From positions 248,001-312,000 of the forward strand of contig NZ_FMXM01000005.1 in assembly GCF_900103325.1 (NCBI RefSeq): 64,000 nt of DNA. Reading direction: 5' to 3'. Made by a program: the position numbers and the translations under genes. This DNA comes from Mesorhizobium qingshengii. Its GTDB lineage: Bacteria; Pseudomonadota; Alphaproteobacteria; Rhizobiales; Rhizobiaceae. The notes beneath the pieces are model-generated. The model had not been told where the DNA came from and made no database searches. It was given only the letters and a program-made list of their open reading frames with translations. Shown here one piece after another: positions 7,599 to 16,397 of this stretch. Numbering within the stretch: the stretch's first letter is position 1; every line of letters starts with the position of its first letter.

Positions 7599-8783
7599 TC
7601 AGGCAGCCGCCGAGGCGGTCAGCCCGCGCAGGATGTCGGTCTTCAGATCCTCGACATCCTCGAGACCGATCTGCAGGCGGATCAGCGGGCCGTCATAGGG
7701 ACCCTTGGCGACGACACGGTCGCCGAGCCAGACCGGCACCGCAAGGCTTTCGTAGCCGCCCCAGGAATAGCCGAGGCCGAAGATCTGTAACGCATCGAGG
7801 AAGGCGTGCTGCTGTTTCTGGCCGCCGCCGGCAAGCACGATGGAAAAGATGCCGCTCGAGCCGGAGAAGTCGCGCTTCCACAAGCCATGGTCCGGATGGC
7901 TGGGAAGGGCAGGGTGGAGCACGCGCGCCACGCCCTTCTGGCCCTCGAGCCATGAGGCTATGGTGAGGGCGCTGCGCTGATGGTGTTCCAGGCGCACACC
8001 CATGGTGCGCAGGCCGCGCAGCACCTGGTAAACGTCGTCGGGCCCAGCGCAGCAGCCAAGCGTGCAAAAGCTCTCGTAGAGCTGCTTCCAGTGGTTCTCA
8101 TTGGCAGAGACCGTGCCAAGCAGCACGTCGGAATGGCCGGCCGGGTATTTCGTCGCCGCATGGATTGAGATGTCGACGCCGTGGTCGAGCGGGCGGAAAT
8201 AGAGTGGCGTTGCCCAGGTGTTGTCCATCATGACGATGGCGCCCGCAGCGTGCGCCGCCTTGGCGATGGCCGGGATGTCCTGCACCTCGAACGTGTTGGA
8301 GGCCGGCGACTCCGTGAACACCACCTTGGTGTTGGGCCTGATCAACGCCGCGATGCCGGCACCGACTTCGGGAGCGTAGTATTCGACCTCGACACCCAGC
8401 CGCTTCAGCATCGTGTCGGCGAAGTTGCGGGTCGGGTGGTAGACGGAATCGACGATCAGCAGGTGGTCGCCCGCCGACACGAAGGCGAGCAGCGGCACGG
8501 TCACCGCCGCAAGGCCCGACGGCACCACGATCGTGCCGGCAGAGCCTTCCAGCGCGTCGATCGCCTGGGCAAGGGCGTCGGTCGTCGGCGTGCCGCGCGT
8601 CCCGTAAGTGTATTTCTGGCTGCGTGCCGCCATGGACGCCGCGTCACGAAAAAGCACGGTCGAGGCATGCACCACCGGCGGATTGACGAAGCCGAAATAG
8701 TCATGCGGGTTGTTGCCCGAATGGGCAAGCCGCGTGTTGATGCCCAGCTTGTCGCTAACCTGCTCGTTGCCGTCTTTCGCCAT
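7599..8783 (-). CDS. metC: Cystathionine beta-lyase
   Basis: 394-residue PLP enzyme of the Cys/Met metabolism family, cleaving cystathionine to homocysteine, pyruvate and ammonia in methionine synthesis. The PLP lysine is K212 in HAATKYPAGHSD; the cofactor-phosphate and substrate residues of YTYGTRGTP and the VPSGLAAVT loop are present. The ATG at 8783 is preceded by AAGGCGACGAAG and fits the family N-terminus; the frame is open further upstream. A metC gene next to the aap operon is, as I recall, also described in Rhizobium leguminosarum; here a TauE permease and a DUF1326/DUF2182 pair lie between. Its promoter region is duplicated before the TauE gene. Confidence 0.9.
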   Translation of the reverse strand: MAKDGNEQVSDKLGINTRLAHSGNNPHDYFGFVNPPVVHASTVLFRDAASMAARSQKYTYGTRGTPTTDALAQAIDALEGSAGTIVVPSGLAAVTVPLLAFVSAGDHLLIVDSVYHPTRNFADTMLKRLGVEVEYYAPEVGAGIAALIRPNTKVVFTESPASNTFEVQDIPAIAKAAHAAGAIVMMDNTWATPLYFRPLDHGVDISIHAATKYPAGHSDVLLGTVSANENHWKQLYESFCTLGCCAGPDDVYQVLRGLRTMGVRLEHHQRSALTIASWLEGQKGVARVLHPALPSHPDHGLWKRDFSGSSGIFSIVLAGGGQKQQHAFLDALQIFGLGYSWGGYESLAVPVWLGDRVVAKGPYDGPLIRLQIGLEDVEDLKTDILRGLTASAAA

Positions 8784-8812
8784 TCTTCGTCGCCTTGTTT
8801 TACAAGGCGCTA

Positions 8813-8841
8813 GCCATAGTGCGGCGTCATGGATGGCGCAA
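8813..8841 (-). promoter_or_regulatory. metC promoter (sigma-70 type)
   Basis: Minus strand TTGCGC, 17 bp, TATGGC. Same elements and spacing as the promoter at 9737-9765. Predicted leader is about 20-25 nt. Confidence 0.6.
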
Positions 8842-8847
8842 CAGCCA

Positions 8848-8865
8848 CCGTCCGCCAGCGGACGG
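8848..8865 (-). terminator. Stem-loop between the TauE permease gene and metC
   Basis: Perfect 8-bp stem CCGTCCGC/GCGGACGG with a 2-nt centre. It lies 52 bp beyond the TauE stop and just upstream of the metC -35. It could end TauE transcripts or be an operator; there is no U-tract. Confidence 0.35.
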
Positions 8866-8916
8866 ACTTCGAATATGCCAATTCTCCGGTGTGAATCTCG
8901 CAGCCAGGGTCGGATC

Positions 8917-9669
8917 CTAAATCTGACCGACCGCATGCGGCAGTGCCGAGGCGAGCAGCCCAAACCCAGAAGCCGTCAGCAGCGAGAGGACGATCTTGCG
9001 AAATGTCGATTCGCTGATGCCGATATAGAGCCTTGCTCCGAGCAGTGTCGGACCGAGCATTGCCAGCACCACGACGGCCAATGTCGGCAGCATTTCGATG
9101 CGGATCTTGCCCGTGGCGATGTAGGCCGCCATCGTTGCCGAAAGGGCGGCTAGGTTGAAATTCTGGATGATGGCGCGCTGCGTGTCTTTTTCCCATTGGC
9201 GCAATGTGCACCACAGCGTCGGAACTGGCCCGGTGAAGCCGCCAATACCGCCCATGACACCTCCGATGAAACCAATCAGGCCATCCGCGAATGAACCGCC
9301 GGCAGTGATGCGCGGAAGGTGGCGCGCAAACAGCATTAAGGGACACCACACGGCCAGCAGGGCCCCGAGAACCAGCTTGAACAAATGCACGTTCAGCGAC
9401 GGCAGGATCATGACACCGATCGGAATGCCCAGCAGGCCGCCGATCAGAAACGGCAGCAGAAGCTGGAAATTGAAGCCCCGACGCACGGAAACCGCGGCGA
9501 TGATCTGGCCGGTGAGCGCTCCGAAGACGGTCATCGCCGCGGCAAGTTGCGGCTCCAAGGTCCATGCCCAAAATGACATGGCGACCAATCCGAAAGCGAA
9601 ACCGGACAGTCCCTGGACGAAACCGGCGACGACGGCCCCCAGGACGACAATCCATATATGCGGGTCCAT
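8917..9669 (-). CDS. TauE/SafE family permease (sulfite/organosulfonate exporter-like)
   Basis: 250-residue polytopic protein with about eight hydrophobic segments. The TauE/SafE signature repeats are visible: GFVQGLSGFAFG near the N-terminus and GLIGFIGGVMGGIGGFTGP in the middle, each opening one half of the internally duplicated fold. Members export sulfite, sulfoacetate or related anions. The ATG at 9669 with GGAAAG upstream starts right at the first membrane segment; longer open frame exists upstream. A promoter region shared with metC links it to sulfur metabolism by inference. Confidence 0.83.
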   Translation of the reverse strand: MDPHIWIVVLGAVVAGFVQGLSGFAFGLVAMSFWAWTLEPQLAAAMTVFGALTGQIIAAVSVRRGFNFQLLLPFLIGGLLGIPIGVMILPSLNVHLFKLVLGALLAVWCPLMLFARHLPRITAGGSFADGLIGFIGGVMGGIGGFTGPVPTLWCTLRQWEKDTQRAIIQNFNLAALSATMAAYIATGKIRIEMLPTLAVVVLAMLGPTLLGARLYIGISESTFRKIVLSLLTASGFGLLASALPHAVGQI

Positions 9670-9730
9670 CGACGATCTTTCCTTGCCGCATTGTGCGTCG
9701 ATGGCTCGATTTGGCCGTCGCCTCGAATGA

Positions 9731-9803
9731 GCGCTAGCCATAGTGTGGCGGCGTTGGACGCACAATCAGCGGGCCCCGCCAGGCTGTTTGGATAGGCCAA
9801 TTC
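9731..9803. repeat. Duplicated upstream region, copy 2 (TauE permease gene)
   Basis: 73-bp counterpart of 8807-8884. It shares GCGCTAGCCATAGTGYGGCG, the CCGCCAG block and the terminal GCCAATTC. The duplication covers promoter DNA only; the genes behind it are unrelated. Confidence 0.75.
9737..9765 (-). promoter_or_regulatory. TauE permease gene promoter (sigma-70 type)
   Basis: Minus strand TTGTGC, 17 bp, TATGGC. The leader to the ATG at 9669 is about 60 nt. Confidence 0.6.
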
Positions 9804-10020
9804 GTGGTGGCCAAAGGCGGGAGCGCGGGCCCGGTTCTGTGTCCGGCGCGGATCGGCAGTTCGTTGTATGCGGCTGCGATGGCCTCAGCCGATCGGCCTA
9901 TTGTGGGTGGCTGCGAAAGGAATATAACTAGGTACTAATATTAATCGCCGGATTGCCTCGATCAGACGCTGCCGGATGGTTGTTGCCGGTTGACCTCATG
10001 GTCCCCACGATCCGGATATC

Positions 10021-10037
10021 GCTCACGCAGTGTGAGC
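10021..10037. promoter_or_regulatory. Inverted repeat before the DUF1326 gene
   Basis: GCTCAC-GCAGT-GTGAGC, a perfect 6-bp dyad 20 bp upstream of the start codon and just before the Shine-Dalgarno. It could be an operator for an unlinked regulator or a leader hairpin. Confidence 0.4.
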
Positions 10038-10057
10038 GCGGCAAGGGGAGGAATGCC

Positions 10058-10693
10058 ATGCCCGACGTCAAATGGACAATGAAGGCGCGCGAATTCATCA
10101 ACTGCAATTGCGCCTATGGCTGCCCGTGTCAGTTCAACGCCATGCCGACACACGGATCCTGCCAGGCGGTTGCTGGCATGGAAATCGAGAGCGGCCATCA
10201 CGGCAGCACCAAGCTCGATGGATTGCGGTTCGTCGGGATTTTCCGCTGGCCCGGCGCGATACACCAGGGCAGGGGCGAAGCCGCGGTGGTTATCGACGAG
10301 AAGGCGACCGAAGCCCAGCGTGAAGCGCTGCTTCGCATATTGGGTGGTCAGGACACCGAACCAGGCGCAACGATATTTCAGGTCTTCTCGACCACGCTGG
10401 AGAAATTCCACGATCCGATCTTTGCCGCGATCGATTTCAAGGTCGACGTCGACGCACGAACCGGCCGGCTGTACGTCAAGGGCGTAACCGACGGCCACGG
10501 CGAGCCAATCAAAAATCCGGTCACCGGCGCCGAGCATCATGCGCGTATCGACCTGCCGCACGGCTTCGAATACGCGATCGCCGAGGTCGGGCGTGGCTGG
10601 ACGAAGGCTACCGGCCCGATCAAGTTCGAACTGGCCGATACGCATAGCCATTTCGCCAATCTGCATCTCACGCAGAGCGGCGTCGTGCATTGA
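10058..10693 (+). CDS. DUF1326 domain protein, cysteine-rich
   Basis: 211-residue protein of the DUF1326 family, of unknown biochemical function. The N-terminus has a dense cysteine cluster (C16, C18, C22, C24 and C35, in INCNCAYGCPCQF...GSCQAV) that looks like a thiolate metal site. The start ATG at 10058 has AAGGGGAGG upstream; the frame is open earlier but without a ribosome site. It is followed after 10 bp by the DUF2182 membrane protein. These two families commonly occur as a pair, so a joint role in handling a metal, perhaps copper, is a reasonable inference. Confidence 0.85.
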   Translation: MPDVKWTMKAREFINCNCAYGCPCQFNAMPTHGSCQAVAGMEIESGHHGSTKLDGLRFVGIFRWPGAIHQGRGEAAVVIDEKATEAQREALLRILGGQDTEPGATIFQVFSTTLEKFHDPIFAAIDFKVDVDARTGRLYVKGVTDGHGEPIKNPVTGAEHHARIDLPHGFEYAIAEVGRGWTKATGPIKFELADTHSHFANLHLTQSGVVH

Positions 10694-10703
10694 ACTGACC
10701 CAA

Positions 10704-11576
10704 ATGGGCGACACGGCCCTCGAGGCGGTGCTGCGTCGCGACCGCGCGGTCGTGACGGTCGCGCTTGTCGTGATTGCCGTGCTTGCCTGGGCCTACGTGC
10801 TGTGGCTCGGCGCCGGCATGGTCATGCCCGGTTCTTCCGCATCGGGCGGCGCAGGCGACGTGGCCGCAACGGACATGTCGAACATGGACATGTCGAGCAT
10901 GGACATGGGCGGCATGGACATGGGCGCCACGGTGGCCCCCGGTTTCCGGGCTTGGGCAACAGCCGATTTCGCTTTCATCTTCACAATGTGGGCGGTGATG
11001 ATGGTCGGCATGATGACGCCGTCGGTCGCGCCGATGTTGCTGCTCTATGCCGGCGTCGGTCGCAAGGCGCAAGCGGACGGCCGCCCGATCGCTTCGACGG
11101 GGTGGTTTTTTACCGGCTATCTCGCCGTCTGGGTCGTCTTCAGCATCGTGGCGACCGGAGCGCAATGGCTGCTCGCCCGTCTCGCCTTGCTTGATCCCTC
11201 GATGGCGACCGACAGCGCGATTGTCGGCGGCCTCGTTCTGATCGCCGCTGGCTTCTATCAATGGACGCCGATGAAGGGGGTCTGCCTGCGTCAATGTCAG
11301 GCGCCGATCGCGTTCCTGGCCAGTCATGGCGGGTTCCGTTCCGCTCCGCTCGGCGCGCTTCGGCTGGGCATCGATCACGGCGCCTATTGCCTCGGCTGCT
11401 GCTGGGCGCTGATGGCTCTGCTGTTCGTCGGCGGCGTCATGAACGTTCTGTGGATCGCTGGCATCGCCATCCTTGTTCTCCTAGAGAAGACGGTCCCGAC
11501 CGGACAGTTGATCCCGCGCATTTCCGGCGCGCTGATGGCGGCGACCGGCGCCTGGCTCATCCTTGGAGCACTTTGA
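10704..11576 (+). CDS. DUF2182 metal-binding integral membrane protein
   Basis: 290-residue polytopic protein of the DUF2182 family, annotated in databases as predicted metal-binding. After the first membrane segment (about 16-36) comes a periplasmic-type loop (58-73) with seven methionines and alternating aspartates (MSNMDMSSMDMGGMDMG), typical of copper/silver-binding Met motifs. Later segments hold MWAVMMVGMMTPSVAPM and cysteine pairs (GVCLRQCQAP, GAYCLGCCWALM). The ATG at 10704 lies 10 bp after the DUF1326 stop, making an operon. Transport or metal insertion is possible; the substrate is not proven by sequence. Confidence 0.85.
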   Translation: MGDTALEAVLRRDRAVVTVALVVIAVLAWAYVLWLGAGMVMPGSSASGGAGDVAATDMSNMDMSSMDMGGMDMGATVAPGFRAWATADFAFIFTMWAVMMVGMMTPSVAPMLLLYAGVGRKAQADGRPIASTGWFFTGYLAVWVVFSIVATGAQWLLARLALLDPSMATDSAIVGGLVLIAAGFYQWTPMKGVCLRQCQAPIAFLASHGGFRSAPLGALRLGIDHGAYCLGCCWALMALLFVGGVMNVLWIAGIAILVLLEKTVPTGQLIPRISGALMAATGAWLILGAL

Positions 11577-12011
11577 GCACGCACGGCGGCCTCGCGTTTC
11601 CGGGCGTTATTGACCTGAAACCGCCCGGCAAATCGGCAGATGACAGTCTTTGGACGTGCCAACTCACTCCGCGCCGAGGTCAATAACGCCAAGGTATAAC
11701 AAGGATGGATTCGCTACCCCGGCCTGCATTTGCGTTGAACGGGTTTTGCCTCCTTTGTTTGCGCTACTGACCAAATCGCGGGCTCGTTTGTCTGCAATTC
11801 AGGCATTTGCGGCAACCGGTTTTCAAACTCTTTCGGATTCGGTCATTTCCCTTGACCTCACAGGAATAATCGCCTTCGATGCAGTTCGTGAATGGGAGGC
11901 AGCGCGTCGATAACGATGCAGGGGTTCTCGGAATAAACCGGAAGGGGGCTGCGTTCACGCAGGAACAAAGATCAGGGTTTGCCTGAAAACAGAGAAAAGG
12001 GTCTGTGGGTT
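11577..12011. other. 435-bp intergenic region before aapJ
   Basis: Contains a pair of perfect 14-bp inverted repeats (11605-11618 and 11677-11690). The 3' half should carry the aap promoter, but I find no convincing -35/-10 or sigma-54 site. No gene. Confidence 0.55.
11605..11690. repeat. 86-bp element bounded by 14-bp perfect inverted repeats
   Basis: GGCGTTATTGACCT at 11605-11618 is repeated exactly in inverse orientation (AGGTCAATAACGCC) at 11677-11690, 58 bp apart. The interior does not extend the pairing. It is compatible with a small inverted-repeat element, a mobile-element remnant or a paired operator. Confidence 0.6.
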
Positions 12012-13040
12012 ATGAAAAATATTGCAATTGGCATTCTTGGAGCTGGCGCGCTTGGATTGATGGCTTCGGCCGCTTCGGCAACCACGCTCGATACCGTCAA
12101 GGCGAAAGGCTTCATCCAGTGCGGTGTCTCGACCGGCCTGGCCGGCTTCTCGGCGCCGGATGACAAGGGTGACTGGCAAGGCATCGATGCGGATTTCTGC
12201 CGCGCTGTCGCGGCCGCCGTTTTTGGTGACGGCACCAAGGTCAAGTTCACGCCGCTCAGCGCCAAGGAGCGGTTCACCGCGCTGCAGTCCGGCGAGGTCG
12301 ACATCCTGTCGCGCAACACCACCTGGACGATCAATCGTGATACGGCGCTTGGCCTGAATTTCGTCGGCACCACCTACTATGACGGCCAGGGCTTCATGAT
12401 CAACGCCAAGAAGCTGCCGGGCGTCAATTCCGCGCTGCAGTTGTCCGGAGCCGCCGTCTGCGTGCAGAGCGGCACCACCACCGAGCTCAACCTCGCCGAC
12501 TACTTCAAGGCGAACAAGATGGAGTACAACCCGGTCGTCTTCGAGAAGCTCGAAGAGGTCAACGCCGCCTACGACGCCGGCCGCTGCGACGTCTACACCA
12601 CCGATCAGTCGGGCCTCTACGGCATCCGCCTGACGCTGGGTGCGCCCGCCGACCATGTCGTGCTGCCCGAGATCATCTCCAAGGAACCGCTTGGACCGGC
12701 GGTGCGCCAGGGCGATGACCAGTGGTACCACATCGTCAAGTGGACCTATTTCGCGCTGCTCGACGCCGAGGAACTTGGCATCACCAAGGCCAACGTCGAT
12801 GAAATGAAGAACTCCACCAGCCCGGAGATCAAACGCGTGCTTGGCCAGGAAGCCGACACCAAGATCGGCACCGATCTCGGCGTCTCCAACGACTGGGTCG
12901 TCAACATCGTCAAGGCCGTCGGCAACTATGGCGAAGTATTCGACCGCAATGTCGGCTCCGGCAGCCCGCTGAAGATCGCGCGTGGCATCAACGCGCTGTG
13001 GACCAAGGGCGGCCTGCAATACGCTCCGCCGATCCGCTGA
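12012..13040 (+). CDS. aapJ: General L-amino-acid ABC transporter, substrate-binding protein
   Basis: 342-residue periplasmic binding protein of the polar-amino-acid family, first gene of aapJQMP. Signal peptide is residues about 1-23 (MKNIAIGILG...SAASA-TT). The mature start TLDTVKAKGFIQCGVSTGLAGFS and the motif GIDADFCRAVAAAVFGD are characteristic of AapJ/BztA, as is the length near 340. The ATG at 12012 is chosen because it opens the signal peptide; a GAGAAAAGGG stretch precedes it. It binds a wide range of L-amino acids for import in rhizobia. A strong stem-loop follows before aapQ. Confidence 0.93.
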   Translation: MKNIAIGILGAGALGLMASAASATTLDTVKAKGFIQCGVSTGLAGFSAPDDKGDWQGIDADFCRAVAAAVFGDGTKVKFTPLSAKERFTALQSGEVDILSRNTTWTINRDTALGLNFVGTTYYDGQGFMINAKKLPGVNSALQLSGAAVCVQSGTTTELNLADYFKANKMEYNPVVFEKLEEVNAAYDAGRCDVYTTDQSGLYGIRLTLGAPADHVVLPEIISKEPLGPAVRQGDDQWYHIVKWTYFALLDAEELGITKANVDEMKNSTSPEIKRVLGQEADTKIGTDLGVSNDWVVNIVKAVGNYGEVFDRNVGSGSPLKIARGINALWTKGGLQYAPPIR

Positions 13041-13052
13041 TCGAAATGTGAT

Positions 13053-13079
13053 CCGGGAGGCAGATTGTCTGCCTCCCGG
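13053..13079 (+). promoter_or_regulatory. Intercistronic stem-loop between aapJ and aapQ
   Basis: Perfect 12-bp stem CCGGGAGGCAGA / TCTGCCTCCCGG with a 3-nt loop, 12 bp after the aapJ stop. Such hairpins usually protect the upstream message or part-terminate, giving more binding protein than permease. Confidence 0.75.
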
Positions 13080-13103
13080 CTTCTCTTTCCAGGGGACGGT
13101 CGA

Positions 13104-14291
13104 ATGGCATCGCAGGAAGTTCTTCGCGAGGAGCCCAGTCGCGGTTCCTTTATCAACGATCCCAGGGTCCGCGGGATATTCTACCAGGCGGTGGTGGTCA
13201 TCGTGTTGGTGGTTTCGGTCTGGTGGATCGTCCAGAATGTGATCGACAATCTCCAGCGCCTGCACATCGCTTCCGGCTTTGGTTTCCTCAACGGACGTGC
13301 CGGGTTCGACATCTCGGACACGCCGATCGCCTACACGTCGGACTCGACCTATGGTCGCGCCATCATTGTCGGTCTGATCAACACCATCATCGTCGCGGTG
13401 GCCGGCATCATCACTGCCACCCTCATCGGCTTCATCGTCGGCATCGGCCGATTGTCGAAGAACTGGCTGATCAGCAAGATCTGCACGGTCTATGTCGAGA
13501 TCTTCCGCAACATCCCGCCGCTGCTGGTGATCTTCTTCTGGTATTCGGGCGTGCTGGCGGTACTGCCGGCGCCGCGCGACTCCTACAATCTGCCCTTCGG
13601 CTCCTATCTCAACCAGCGCGGCTTCTATTTTCCGCGCCCCGTCTGGGGTGAGGGCTCCTGGCTGATCCTGGTTGCGTTCGTCGTGGGCATCGCCATGGCG
13701 TGGTTCGTCGCCCGCAAGGCGCGCCAGCGGCAGATGGCGACTGGCCAGCAGTTTCCGGTGTTCTGGACGTCGGTGGCGCTGATCGTCGGCCTGCCGCTGC
13801 TTGCCTACGCGCTGAGCGGCTTTCCGCTGAGCTTCGATTTTCCGAAACAATCGACCTTCAACCTGACCGGCGGCTTCCAGGTCAAACCCGAGTTCCTGTC
13901 TCTCTATCTGGCGCTGTCCTGCTATACTGCGGCCTTCATTGCCGAGATCGTGCGCGCTGGCATCCGGGGCGTCAGCAAGGGCCAGACCGAGGCGGCCGCG
14001 GCGCTGGGATTACGGTCGGGATCGATCCTGCGGCTGGTTGTCGTTCCGCAAGCCATGCGCATAGTCATTCCGCCGCTGACCAGCCAGTATCTCAACCTGA
14101 CCAAGAACTCTTCGCTGGCCATCGCCATTGGCTACCCCGACCTGACGGCGACCGCCGGCACCGTGCTCAACCAGACCGGACAGGCGGTCGAGGGGGTGCT
14201 GATCATGATGGTCGCCTATCTCATACTCAGCCTGGTGACCTCGGCCGTCATGAATGTCGTCAATGCCAGAATGGCTCTGGTGGAGAGGTAG
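13104..14291 (+). CDS. aapQ: General L-amino-acid ABC transporter, permease
   Basis: 395-residue inner-membrane permease of the HisM/Q type. It is longer than the usual 220-240 residues because Aap/Bzt permeases carry inserted periplasmic regions between the early and late membrane segments. The conserved cytoplasmic EAA loop is visible ([37 protein letters not shown]). AGGGGACGG precedes the ATG at 13104. It pairs with AapM as a heterodimer powered by AapP. Gene order and lengths match aapJQMP. Confidence 0.92.
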   Translation: MASQEVLREEPSRGSFINDPRVRGIFYQAVVVIVLVVSVWWIVQNVIDNLQRLHIASGFGFLNGRAGFDISDTPIAYTSDSTYGRAIIVGLINTIIVAVAGIITATLIGFIVGIGRLSKNWLISKICTVYVEIFRNIPPLLVIFFWYSGVLAVLPAPRDSYNLPFGSYLNQRGFYFPRPVWGEGSWLILVAFVVGIAMAWFVARKARQRQMATGQQFPVFWTSVALIVGLPLLAYALSGFPLSFDFPKQSTFNLTGGFQVKPEFLSLYLALSCYTAAFIAEIVRAGIRGVSKGQTEAAAALGLRSGSILRLVVVPQAMRIVIPPLTSQYLNLTKNSSLAIAIGYPDLTATAGTVLNQTGQAVEGVLIMMVAYLILSLVTSAVMNVVNARMALVER

Positions 14292-14295
14292 GACC

Positions 14296-15453
14296 ATGCA
14301 GGAACACGACATGTCCTGGGTGCGCACCGAGATGGCGTTGGCCGAGCCGGCGCCGGCGAGCGTACGCGGCTTGGGGGCCTGGGTGCGCCAGAACCTGATA
14401 GGTTCGGTCGGCGATGCCATCCTGACCGTCATCGGCATCGCACTGGTCATCATGATCCTGCCGCAAGTCATCAATTGGGCTTTCATCAATGCCCAGTGGA
14501 CCGGTCCGGACCGCACCGTCTGCGCTACCGTTGCGCAAGGCGGCATTCAGCCAGACGGTTGGTCCGGCGCTTGCTGGGCCTTCGTCAATGCCAAATTCGG
14601 TCAGTTCATGTTCGGCACCTATCCGGTCGAGGAACGCTGGCGGCCGATCCTGGTCGCCATCCTGTTCGTGGCGCTGCTGGTACCCATGCTAGTCCCGCGC
14701 GTGCCGCGCAAGGGACTGAACGCCATCCTTCTCTTCCTGGTGCTGCCGATCGTTTCCTTTGTCCTGCTGATCGGCGGTATGTTCGGCCTGCCGCATGTCG
14801 AAACCTCGCGGTGGGGCGGGCTATTGGTGACGCTTTCGCTGTCTTTCGTCGGCATCGCCGTGTCGCTGCCGCTCGGCACTGTGCTGGCGCTCGGGCGGCG
14901 CTCGAAGATGCCGATCGTCAAGATGCTGTGCATCATCTTCATCGAAGCGGTCCGCGGCATACCGCTGATCACCGTTTTGTTCTTCGTCAGCGTCATGCTG
15001 CCGCTGTTCCTGCCGGCCGGTGTCAGCTTCGACAAGTACCTCAGGGCGCTGATCGGCGTGTCGCTGTTTGCCGCCGCCTATATGGCCGAAGTGGTGCGCG
15101 GTGGCCTGCAGGCGATCCCCAAGGGTCAGTATGAAGGCGCCGACTCGCTCGGCCTCGGCTACTGGCAGAAGATGGGGCTGATCGTGCTGCCGCAGGCGCT
15201 GAAGCTGGTCATCCCGGGCATCGTCAACACCTTCATCGGCATGTTCAAGGATACCAGCCTTGTCATCATCATCTCGATGTTCGACCTGCTTGGCGTCGTC
15301 AAGCAGAACTTCTCCGACGCCAACTGGGCGACGCCGCAGACGGCCAGGTCCGGCCTTATCTTCGCGGCTTTCGTCTTCTGGCTGTTCTGCTTTGGGATGT
15401 CGCGTTATTCAATGTATACCGAACGCCGACTCGACACCGGCCACAAACGCTAA
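14296..15453 (+). CDS. aapM: General L-amino-acid ABC transporter, permease
   Basis: 385-residue second permease subunit. The EAA loop reads [40 protein letters not shown] in sequence order, with about eight hydrophobic segments and the extended N-terminal half typical of AapM/BztC. The ATG at 14296 is preceded by GGAGAGGTAGG and begins 4 bp after the aapQ stop, indicating coupled translation. It forms the translocation pore with AapQ. Confidence 0.92.
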   Translation: MQEHDMSWVRTEMALAEPAPASVRGLGAWVRQNLIGSVGDAILTVIGIALVIMILPQVINWAFINAQWTGPDRTVCATVAQGGIQPDGWSGACWAFVNAKFGQFMFGTYPVEERWRPILVAILFVALLVPMLVPRVPRKGLNAILLFLVLPIVSFVLLIGGMFGLPHVETSRWGGLLVTLSLSFVGIAVSLPLGTVLALGRRSKMPIVKMLCIIFIEAVRGIPLITVLFFVSVMLPLFLPAGVSFDKYLRALIGVSLFAAAYMAEVVRGGLQAIPKGQYEGADSLGLGYWQKMGLIVLPQALKLVIPGIVNTFIGMFKDTSLVIIISMFDLLGVVKQNFSDANWATPQTARSGLIFAAFVFWLFCFGMSRYSMYTERRLDTGHKR

Positions 15454-15477
15454 ACAAAAGAACAAGGGGACCCTGTC

Positions 15478-16281
15478 ATGGCCACCGAAAATGCCGTCAG
15501 CGCGGAAGAGATCAAGGTCAACGCCGCCAAGATGCACATCTCCGACACCGATGTCGCCATCGACATCATCGCCATGCATAAATGGTACGGCGAGTTCCAC
15601 GTGCTGAAGGACATCAATTTGAAAGTGATGCGCGGTGAGCGCATCGTCATCTGCGGCCCGTCGGGCTCGGGCAAATCGACGATGATCCGCTGCATCAACC
15701 GTCTGGAAGAGCACCAGAAGGGCAAGATCATCGTCGACGGCAAGGAACTGACCAACGATCTCAAGAAGATCGACGAGGTGCGCCGCGAGGTCGGCATGGT
15801 GTTCCAGCACTTCAACCTGTTCCCGCACCTGACCATCCTCGAGAATTGCACGCTGGCGCCGATCTGGGTACGCAAGACGCCGAAGAAGCAGGCCGAGGAA
15901 ATCGCCATGCACTTCCTCAAGCGCGTCAAAATCCCGGAACAGGCCAACAAATATCCCGGCCAGTTGTCCGGCGGCCAGCAGCAGCGCGTGGCGATCGCCC
16001 GTTCGCTGTGCATGAACCCGCGCATCATGCTGTTCGATGAGCCGACCTCGGCGCTCGACCCAGAAATGATCAAGGAAGTGCTGGAGACCATGGTTGGTCT
16101 TGCCGAAGAAGGCATGACCATGCTGTGCGTTACCCACGAAATGGGCTTTGCACGCAAGGTCGCCAACCGCGTGATCTTCATGGACCAGGGCCAGATCGTC
16201 GAGCAGAACACGCCGGCCGAGTTCTTCGACCATCCGCGTCACGAGCGCACGAAGCTGTTCCTGTCGCAGATCCTGCACTAG
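15478..16281 (+). CDS. aapP: General L-amino-acid ABC transporter, ATP-binding protein
   Basis: 267-residue ABC ATPase. Walker [10 protein letters not shown] at 60-68, Q-loop [12 protein letters not shown] near 108-119, signature LSGGQQQR at 163-170, Walker [15 protein letters not shown] at 183-196, and the H-loop CVTHEMGFA. The N-terminus is about 25 residues longer than in GlnQ, as in other AapP proteins. It is the last gene of the aap operon, followed directly by a strong terminator. ATP hydrolysis here drives uptake through AapQM. Confidence 0.94.
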   Translation: MATENAVSAEEIKVNAAKMHISDTDVAIDIIAMHKWYGEFHVLKDINLKVMRGERIVICGPSGSGKSTMIRCINRLEEHQKGKIIVDGKELTNDLKKIDEVRREVGMVFQHFNLFPHLTILENCTLAPIWVRKTPKKQAEEIAMHFLKRVKIPEQANKYPGQLSGGQQQRVAIARSLCMNPRIMLFDEPTSALDPEMIKEVLETMVGLAEEGMTMLCVTHEMGFARKVANRVIFMDQGQIVEQNTPAEFFDHPRHERTKLFLSQILH

Positions 16282-16296
16282 GCCTTCGATGGCTGC

Positions 16297-16331
16297 AAAA
16301 GAGCCCGGCTGAAACAGTGCCGGGCTCTTTT
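16297..16331 (+). terminator. Rho-independent terminator of the aap operon
   Basis: Perfect 13-bp inverted repeat AAAAGAGCCCGGC / GCCGGGCTCTTTT with a 9-nt loop, 15 bp after the aapP stop. Confidence 0.88.
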
Positions 16332-16397
16332 GCGTATGGACGGGCAGGAGGCGGGCGGTTCTTGTCGCGCCGGGACGCGTTTGCAGGGCCGCCATTC

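Larger units (their letters stand above)
8807..8884. repeat. Duplicated upstream region, copy 1 (metC)
   Basis: 78-bp segment that aligns, with small gaps, to 9731-9803. The end proximal to metC is 20 bp with one mismatch (GCGCTAGCCATAGTGYGGCG). Shared blocks continue to a common GCCAATTC. It contains the promoter at 8813-8841 and an 8-bp perfect stem (CCGTCCGC/GCGGACGG, 8848-8865). Confidence 0.75.
9670..10057. other. 388-bp intergenic region between TauE and DUF1326 genes
   Basis: Holds the second copy of the metC-type promoter region (9731-9803), an AT-rich patch around 9921-9948 with a TAATATTAAT palindrome that may be part of the DUF1326 promoter, and an inverted repeat at 10021-10037. 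No convincing gene in any frame. Confidence 0.6.

Noticed and set aside
8784..8916. SAM-type riboswitch in front of metC
   Set aside because: The leader predicted from the promoter is only about 20-25 nt, too short for one, and the stem at 8848-8865 lies upstream of the promoter -35.
11605..11690. Intact insertion sequence
   Set aside because: Only inverted repeats are present; there is no transposase and no visible target-site duplication.
11955..13850. 631-codon minus-strand frame opposite aapJ and aapQ
   Set aside because: Product is Asp/Arg/His-rich without any fold; the plus strand encodes secure transporter genes.
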